A DNA stretch of 64,000 nt from Streptomyces sp. NBC_00659 (GTDB taxonomy: Bacteria; Actinomycetota; Actinomycetes; Streptomycetales; Streptomycetaceae): the NCBI RefSeq assembly GCF_036226925.1, contig NZ_CP109031.1, forward strand, positions 2,976,001 through 3,040,000, given 5' to 3'. Below the pieces are notes generated by a model that saw only the letters and a list, made by a program, of their open reading frames with translations, ran no database searches and was not told the origin of the DNA. Position 1 is the stretch's first letter. Every line of letters begins with the position of its first letter. Of this stretch, positions 59,417 through 64,000 are shown piece after piece. Made by a program: the position numbers and the translations under genes.

Positions 59417-59689
59417 ATGGCAGAACGTCAGTACCTCGGACAGGGCTCCACCACCTCGGCGGAGAAGTTCTGGTACATCCTGGGTTGCATCTACTTCGGT
59501 GCCGCCTACATGCAGAAGGTCCCGGTCAAGAAGGCGCTGAGCGAGTACGGGCTGGTCGAGATGACCGGGGCCGAGAAGTTCTGGTACGTCGTCCAGTGCA
59601 TATTCTTCGGCGCCGGCTACTTCGCGAAGGTCACCATCAAGAAGGCGCTGTCCGAGGTCCGGAACGCCGGCGGGATCCCCACCGTCTGA
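59417..59689 (+). CDS. 90-aa protein of two duplicated membrane-associated repeats
   Basis: The product consists of two copies of about 31 residues. Copy 1 starts AEKFWYILGCIYFGAAYMQK and ends VPVKKALSEYG; copy 2 starts AEKFWYVVQCIFFGAGYFAK and ends VTIKKALSEVR. Each copy has one amphipathic or membrane-inserted helix with Cys followed by a KKALSE helix. I recognise no family with known function. ATG 59417 follows AGAGAG weakly. A hairpin terminator follows. Confidence 0.75.
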   Translation: MAERQYLGQGSTTSAEKFWYILGCIYFGAAYMQKVPVKKALSEYGLVEMTGAEKFWYVVQCIFFGAGYFAKVTIKKALSEVRNAGGIPTV

Positions 59690-59711
59690 CGGCACCACGA
59701 CACCAGACGGA

Positions 59712-59750
59712 CGACGGGCCCGAACCGCAAGAAGCGACCCGGGCCCGTCG
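59712..59750 (+). terminator. Terminator after the 90-aa protein gene
   Basis: CGACGGGCCCG (59712-59722) pairs perfectly with CGGGCCCGTCG (59740-59750), 23 bp after the stop. Confidence 0.8.
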
Positions 59751-59779
59751 CCCGTTCTGCAGACCGGCTCCGACCCGTA

Positions 59780-59841
59780 CCTACGGCACCGGCAGATTCT
59801 TCCGCACGTCGACCGCGGTCACCTCGGATCGGCACTCCTCG
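59780..59841 (-). pseudogene. Remnant of a second glnA2 3' end
   Basis: On the minus strand this encodes RRIEECRSEVTAVDVRKN and LPVP before a TAG stop. It aligns with the true glnA2 end, EEYRSEVTTFELRKNLPVL and stop. By eye 50 of 61 bases match 60764-60824 in the same orientation. No upstream glutamine synthetase sequence adjoins it. It and the real end flank the maleylpyruvate-isomerase-family gene. Confidence 0.75.
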
Positions 59842-59912
59842 ATGCGGCGTCTCGTGGGCTGTCTGCTGCACCCACGCCCTCCGGCTCGTCAGCCGACCGT
59901 AAGGTGACGGCC

Positions 59913-60662
59913 GTGACCGAGACCACCGACATCGTTCTCGCAGACATCGATCTCCTCTTCCACAAGATCCGGGCCTCCGTCGCACGAGTCGGCGCCGGCC
60001 TCGGCTCGCTGACCCACCTCCAGGCCCGCGAGCCGTCAGCACTGCCCGGCTGGAGCCGTGGCCACGTCATCACCCACCTCGCCCGCAGCGCCGACGTCTA
60101 CCGGTGGCTGCTGACACTGGCCCGCACCGGCATGGAGCCCGGCCCACGGGCGAACGCCGCCGTCCTCGACCGTGCGCTGCGCGAGGGCGCCGAGCGCTCC
60201 GCCGGTGAGCTCGTCGCCGACCTGCGCGGCAGTCTTGACCGACTGCTCGACGAGGCCCAGGCCATGCCGGCCGAACGCTGGTTCGTCCTCGTCACCGCAC
60301 TCGCCGGGTGGCGACACCCTGCCTGGTTCACTCTCCAGCGCTGCCGGCGCGAACTCGAGACCCATCACGCCGACCTGAACCTGGGTTACACCACAGCCGA
60401 CTGGCCTTCCGGCTACGTCGCATGGGCGCTTGACGACACCGTCGCCGCGCTCGCTGCACGCGGCTTCCCGGTAGCCCGCATCCAGGCCACCGACCTCGCT
60501 CGCGCCTGGACCCTGGCCCCGGCCGGCCCCACCGTCACCGGCTCGGGTCGCTCCATCCTCGCCTGGCTCGCCGGTCGAGGCACGGACACGCCGCCCCGAT
60601 CGGACGCTCCGCTGCCGACCCCGCCCGGATGGCCGCTCCCGCCGACACCGGGCTGGTCCTGA
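59913..60662 (+). CDS. Maleylpyruvate isomerase family (mycothiol-dependent DinB-like) protein
   Basis: The 249-aa protein has an N-terminal DinB-like helical domain with LPGWSRGHVITHLAR (first metal His) and a second site in RRELETHHADLNLGY (Glu-x-x-His-His-x-Asp). These mark the mycothiol-dependent maleylpyruvate isomerase family. The C-terminal part is Pro-rich. Mycothiol, the actinobacterial thiol, would be its cofactor; the substrate is unknown. GTG 59913 follows AAGG; GTG 59904 is an alternative. It lies between two copies of the glnA2 3' end, so it was probably inserted there. Confidence 0.8.
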   Translation: MTETTDIVLADIDLLFHKIRASVARVGAGLGSLTHLQAREPSALPGWSRGHVITHLARSADVYRWLLTLARTGMEPGPRANAAVLDRALREGAERSAGELVADLRGSLDRLLDEAQAMPAERWFVLVTALAGWRHPAWFTLQRCRRELETHHADLNLGYTTADWPSGYVAWALDDTVAALAARGFPVARIQATDLARAWTLAPAGPTVTGSGRSILAWLAGRGTDTPPRSDAPLPTPPGWPLPPTPGWS

Positions 60663-60697
60663 GCCCCACAGACGGCCCAGGGGCGGCGAGGACAGCC

Positions 60698-60730
60698 GCG
60701 GGGCCCACGGTCACCGACCGTGGGCCCCGC
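60698..60730. terminator. Bidirectional terminator between convergent genes
   Basis: A perfect 14-bp stem (GCGGGGCCCACGGT, 60698-60711, with 60717-60730) with a 5-nt loop lies between the isomerase-family gene and the glnA2 gene. Confidence 0.85.
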
Positions 60731-60764
60731 GTGCTGGACCAGGGAAAACGTCCCTGACCTGCGC

Positions 60765-62126
60765 CTACAGCACCGGCAGGTTCTTCCGCAGCTCGAAGGT
60801 GGTGACCTCGGAGCGGTATTCCTCCCACTCCGCCTTCTTGTTGCGCAGGAAGAAGTCGAAGACGTGCTCGCCGAGGGTCTCGGCGACGAGTTCGCTGCGC
60901 TGCATGAGCGTCAGGGCCTCGCCGAGGTTCTGCGGGAGGGGCTCGATGCCCATGGCGCGGCGCTCGCCGTCGGAGAGGGCCCAGACGTCGTCGTCGGCGC
61001 CCGGCGGGAGCTCGTACCCCTCCTCGATGCCCTTCAGGCCCGCGGCCAGGAGCAGCGCGTAGGCGAGGTACGGGTTCGCGCCCGAGTCGATCGAGCGGAC
61101 CTCGACCCGCGCGGAGCCGGTCTTGCCGGGCTTGTACATCGGCACGCGGACGAGGGCGGAGCGGTTGTTGTGGCCCCAGCAGATGTACGAGGGGGCCTCG
61201 CCGCCGGCGCCCGCGGTGCGCTCCGAGCCGCCCCAGATGCGCTTGTAGGAGTTGACCCACTGGTTGGTGACGGCGGAGATCTCCGCGGCGTGCTTCAGGA
61301 GGCCGGCGATGAAGGAGCGTCCGACCTTGGAGAGCTGGTACTCCGAGCCCGACTCGTAGAACGCGTTGCGGTCGCCCTCGAAGAGGGAGAGGTGGGTGTG
61401 CATGCCGCTGCCCGGGTACTCCGAGAACGGCTTCGGCATGAAGGTGGCCTGCACGCCCTGCTCCAGCGCGACCTGCTTCATGATCAGCCGGAAGGTCATG
61501 ATGTTGTCGGCCGTGGAGAGCGCGTCGGCGTAGCGCAGGTCGATCTCCTGCTGGCCGGGGGCGCCCTCGTGGTGGCTGAACTCGACCGAGATGCCCATCG
61601 ACTCCAGCATCGTGATGGCCTGGCGCCGGAAGTCCTGGCCGACGTTCTGCGGGGTGTGGTCGAAGTAGCCGGAGTTGTCGGCCGGGGTGGGCCGTGAGCC
61701 GTCCAGCGGGCGGTCCTTCAGCAGGAAGAACTCGATCTCGGGGTGGGTGTAGAAGGTGAAACCCAGGTCCGAGGTCTTGGCGAGGGCGCGCTTGAGGACA
61801 TAGCGCGGGTCCGCGAAGGACGGGGAGCCGTCCGGCATGAGGATGTCGCAGAACATGCGGGCCGTGCCGGGGGCCTCGGCACGCCAGGGCAGGACCTGGA
61901 AGGTGGACGGGTCCGGCTTGGCGATCATGTCCGACTCGTACACGCGGGCGAAGCCCTCGATGGCCGAGCCGTCGAAGCCGATGCCCTCGTCGAAGGCCTG
62001 TTCCAGCTCGGCCGGGGCCACGGCCACCGACTTGAGGAAGCCGAGTACGTCCGTGAACCACAGACGTACGAACCGGATGTCACGCTCCTCCAACGTCCGG
62101 AGCACGAACTCCTGCTGCTTGTCCAT
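60765..62126 (-). CDS. glnA2: GlnA2-type glutamine synthetase-like enzyme (probable gamma-glutamylpolyamine synthetase)
   Basis: The 453-aa protein has the GSI fold: GFDGSAIEGFARV, GSGMHTHLSLFEGDRNAF and GHNNRSALVRVP are intact. At the site of the adenylylated Tyr of GlnA it reads DDDVWALSDGER, so GlnE control is lost. The length and this change fit S. coelicolor GlnA2 (SCO2241), shown to glutamylate polyamines. Whether this protein does the same is inference. The first Met of MDKQQEFVLRTLEERDI (62126) is the start; the frame runs on to 62315 without support. Confidence 0.88.
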   Translation of the reverse strand: MDKQQEFVLRTLEERDIRFVRLWFTDVLGFLKSVAVAPAELEQAFDEGIGFDGSAIEGFARVYESDMIAKPDPSTFQVLPWRAEAPGTARMFCDILMPDGSPSFADPRYVLKRALAKTSDLGFTFYTHPEIEFFLLKDRPLDGSRPTPADNSGYFDHTPQNVGQDFRRQAITMLESMGISVEFSHHEGAPGQQEIDLRYADALSTADNIMTFRLIMKQVALEQGVQATFMPKPFSEYPGSGMHTHLSLFEGDRNAFYESGSEYQLSKVGRSFIAGLLKHAAEISAVTNQWVNSYKRIWGGSERTAGAGGEAPSYICWGHNNRSALVRVPMYKPGKTGSARVEVRSIDSGANPYLAYALLLAAGLKGIEEGYELPPGADDDVWALSDGERRAMGIEPLPQNLGEALTLMQRSELVAETLGEHVFDFFLRNKKAEWEEYRSEVTTFELRKNLPVL

Positions 62127-62363
62127 CTTCCGCTTCCACCCATCCTTGCTGGTCAGGCCGCCTGCTCCCACGCCTCGAAGACGATCGGCGCACCTGAGCA
62201 TCCCACCACAACACCATTTCATGCGCGTTGCGGACCATGATCGGCCGGGCGACCTCGGCCTGAACGCCTCGCGTACGGAAGGTGTCCTGCTCTGCCGCAC
62301 ATACTGCCTGCTCACGCGCGCGCCCGTAAGGGCGGGCCGGTACTCGCCCCTCCCTCGTTTTTA

Positions 62364-62386
62364 AATTTGCATCTCAGATGCAAGTT
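62364..62386 (+). promoter_or_regulatory. NsrR operator of hmp
   Basis: An 11-1-11 inverted repeat, AATTTGCATCT-C-AGATGCAAGTT, has one mismatch and a perfect core TTGCATCT/AGATGCAA (62367-62383). It matches the NsrR site type upstream of hmp genes. It lies 68 bp before the hmp ATG in an AT-rich patch. The rest of the gap from the glnA2 start (62127-62363) shows no gene. Confidence 0.85.
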
Positions 62387-62453
62387 TTATTAGTGTGCGA
62401 TCCATGCGGAGAGGTGCAACCCACCGCTCCGCCCCCGGCTTTGAGGAGTCCTG

Positions 62454-63656
62454 ATGCTGTCCGAACAATCCGCTGTCACCGTGCGCGCGACTCTCCCCGT
62501 GGTCGGCGCCGCCATAGGTGAGATCACCGAGCGCTTCTACGCCCGGCTGTTCAGCGCCCACCCCGAGCTGCTCCGGGACCTGTTCAACCGCGGCAACCAG
62601 GCCGCGGGCACCCAGCGTCAGGCCCTCGCGGGATCCATCGCCGGCTTCGCGACCTACCTGGTCGGCCACCCCGACGAGCGGCCCGACGCGATGCTGAGCC
62701 GCATCGCCCACAAGCACGCCTCCCTGGGTGTCGCGCCCGAGCAGTACAAGGTCGTGCACGAGCACCTGTTCGCCGCCATCGTCGAGGTGCTCGGCGACGC
62801 GGTCACCGCGGAGGTCGCAGCCGCCTGGGACGAGGTGTACTGGCTCATGGCGAACGCCCTGATCGCCATCGAGAAGCGCCTGTACGACGAGAACGCGGAC
62901 GACGGGTCCCTGCGCCCCTGGGTGGTCACCGAGCGCGTCGAGGAGACCCCCGACGTCGCCACCTTCCTGATCCGTCCGGCCGACGGCTCTTCCCTGCCGG
63001 ACTTCCGGGCCGGCCAGTACGTCTCGGTCGGCGTCGAGCTCCCGGACGGCGCCCGCCAGATACGTCAGTACAGCCTCTCCAGCGCGCCCGGCTCCCCGGT
63101 ACGCCGGATCAGCGTCAAGCGGGTACGCGCCGACGAGAACGGCGTGACGAGCCCCGAGGGCGAGGTCTCCGGCCATCTGCACGCCCACGTCCGCGAGGGC
63201 AGCGTCCTGGAGGTCTCCGCGCCGTACGGCGACCTGGTCCTCGACGACACGGACGCCCCCCTCCTCCTCGCCTCGGCGGGCATCGGTGTCACCCCGATGA
63301 TCGCCATGCTGGAGCAGCTCACGATCTCCGGCCACAAGGCCCCGGTCACCGTGGTGCACGCCGACCGCTCCCCCGCCGAGCACGCGCTGCGCGCCGACCA
63401 CGAGGCGTTCGCGGGCAAGCTCGCCGACTCGGAGACCCACTTCTGGTACGAGCGGCCCGAGCCCGGCCACCCCGCCGAGCGGACCGGTCTGGTCGACCTC
63501 TCCGGAGTGACCGTGCGACCGGGCACGCACGCCTACCTGTGCGGCCCGCTGCCCTTCATGCGCGCGGTACGGACGCAGCTCCTCGACAAGGGCGTGCCCG
63601 CCTCCGACATCCACTACGAGGTGTTCGGACCGGACCTCTGGCTGGCCCAGGGCTGA
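62454..63656 (+). CDS. hmp: Flavohemoprotein Hmp, nitric oxide dioxygenase
   Basis: Hmp converts NO and O2 to nitrate using NAD(P)H. The 400-aa protein has a globin domain (residues 1-140) with IAHKHASLGV, where His88 is the likely proximal heme ligand. The reductase half has the FAD block RQYSLSSAP, the NAD block ASAGIGVTPMIAMLEQL and the C-terminal YEVFGPDLWL. ATG 62454 follows TGAGGAG. Its promoter has an NsrR palindrome and the nsrR gene is just downstream on the other strand. Confidence 0.97.
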   Translation: MLSEQSAVTVRATLPVVGAAIGEITERFYARLFSAHPELLRDLFNRGNQAAGTQRQALAGSIAGFATYLVGHPDERPDAMLSRIAHKHASLGVAPEQYKVVHEHLFAAIVEVLGDAVTAEVAAAWDEVYWLMANALIAIEKRLYDENADDGSLRPWVVTERVEETPDVATFLIRPADGSSLPDFRAGQYVSVGVELPDGARQIRQYSLSSAPGSPVRRISVKRVRADENGVTSPEGEVSGHLHAHVREGSVLEVSAPYGDLVLDDTDAPLLLASAGIGVTPMIAMLEQLTISGHKAPVTVVHADRSPAEHALRADHEAFAGKLADSETHFWYERPEPGHPAERTGLVDLSGVTVRPGTHAYLCGPLPFMRAVRTQLLDKGVPASDIHYEVFGPDLWLAQG

Positions 63657-63694
63657 ACCCGGGACCGACCCGGGACCGGCCCCTGACCGGCCCA

Positions 63695-63729
63695 GGGCCC
63701 GCACCGGACCTCTGGTCCGCCGCGGGCCC
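63695..63729. terminator. Terminator between convergent hmp and nsrR
   Basis: GGGCCCGC (63695-63702) pairs with GCGGGCCC (63722-63729), with inner CGGACC/GGTCCG around TCT; one position is unpaired. Confidence 0.8.
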
Positions 63730-63761
63730 AAAGGGGTGCCGTTCGGACCGGTCCGGATCCG

Positions 63762-64000
63762 CTACGGCCTGCGGGTGATGCCCAGCAGCACGGGCCCGGT
63801 CGGCTCGGCGACGACGTCGGCGATGGTCAGCGGGTCCAGAGTGGCGTAGAAGGCCTCCTGGGCCCGCCGCAGGGCGCCCCGCAGCCGGCACGCCGAGACG
63901 AGCGGGCACGGTGTGGCGCCCTCGCACTCGACGACGTCGCCCTCTCCCTCGAAGACGCGCACGATCGCGCCGACGGACTCCGCGCGCCCCTTCTCGGTGA
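63762..64000 (-). CDS. nsrR: NsrR, NO-sensing Rrf2-family repressor (3' end only)
   Basis: Only the C-terminal 78 codons are in the window; the gene runs off the right edge. VRVFEGEGDVVECEGATPCP, then LVSACRLRGALRRA, gives three Cys with 5-residue spacings, the [4Fe-4S] ligands of Streptomyces NsrR. The cluster reacts with NO, releasing the repressor from hmp and nsrR promoters. Its partner hmp is convergent and carries the matching operator. Confidence 0.92.
   Translation of the reverse strand, partial: TEKGRAESVGAIVRVFEGEGDVVECEGATPCPLVSACRLRGALRRAQEAFYATLDPLTIADVVAEPTGPVLLGITRRP

Overview
The window is high-GC actinobacterial DNA, almost certainly a Streptomyces chromosome core. The signs are GTG and ATG starts with GGAGG-type ribosome sites, several apparently leaderless promoters, GC-rich hairpin terminators, and gene sets typical of the genus: glnA/glnII/glnE/GlnA2, malEFG-malR, lipB-lipA and an NsdA-type regulator. 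From memory the order resembles the S. coelicolor glnA to GlnA2 interval, but that could not be checked here. I see no rRNA or tRNA gene, CRISPR array, transposase or phage gene.

Layout. 0.2-5.7 kb: PGRP amidase, membrane serine protease of the MarP type, GNAT acetyltransferase, SDR-like protein and an FAD oxidoreductase, ending in three consecutive hairpins. 5.9-12.2 kb: NsdA-like regulator divergent from lipB-lipA (lipoate synthesis), a 64-aa protein, a DUF4191 membrane protein, a degenerate minisatellite of about 650 bp, and an RDD membrane protein. 12.3-16.4 kb: glnA under a textbook GlnR box, then htpX-pspAB and a DUF1269 protein. 16.5-25.4 kb: DUF2252 protein with a lipoprotein, an AlkZ-like protein, small proteins, an ArsC-family protein, a secreted double-psi barrel protein, glnII under a second GlnR-like box, a probable Cys/Arg leader peptide ahead of a winged-helix regulator, and an epimerase-like protein. 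25.8-33.8 kb: secreted DUF1996 protein, lipoprotein, TPR protein, a sigma-factor-like membrane protein, and a diiron-hydrolase / ferredoxin-reductase / TetR cassette.

33.9-50.0 kb is a starch/maltodextrin island. It holds an 1801-aa protein with two GH13 catalytic domains (amylase plus pullulanase), two divergent secreted alpha-amylases (one with two starch-binding modules), a cytoplasmic alpha-glucosidase, the malEFG importer and its LacI-type regulator. Three promoters share a TTGCTG -35 element buried in CTTGCA-type operator palindromes. Secreted enzymes would cut starch to maltodextrins, MalEFG would import them and AglA would hydrolyse them, all under MalR.

50.1-64.0 kb: PAP2 phosphatase, glnE (adenylylates GlnA Tyr397), a phosphoesterase-MFS-TolB operon behind a PHO-box-like repeat, an LAxTG surface protein, an internally duplicated 90-aa protein, a maleylpyruvate-isomerase-family gene flanked by two copies of the glnA2 3' end, glnA2 itself (no adenylylation tyrosine), and a nitric-oxide module: hmp behind an NsrR palindrome and the 3' end of nsrR at the window edge. 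A recurring oddity is short tandem duplication spanning or abutting stop codons at several loci.
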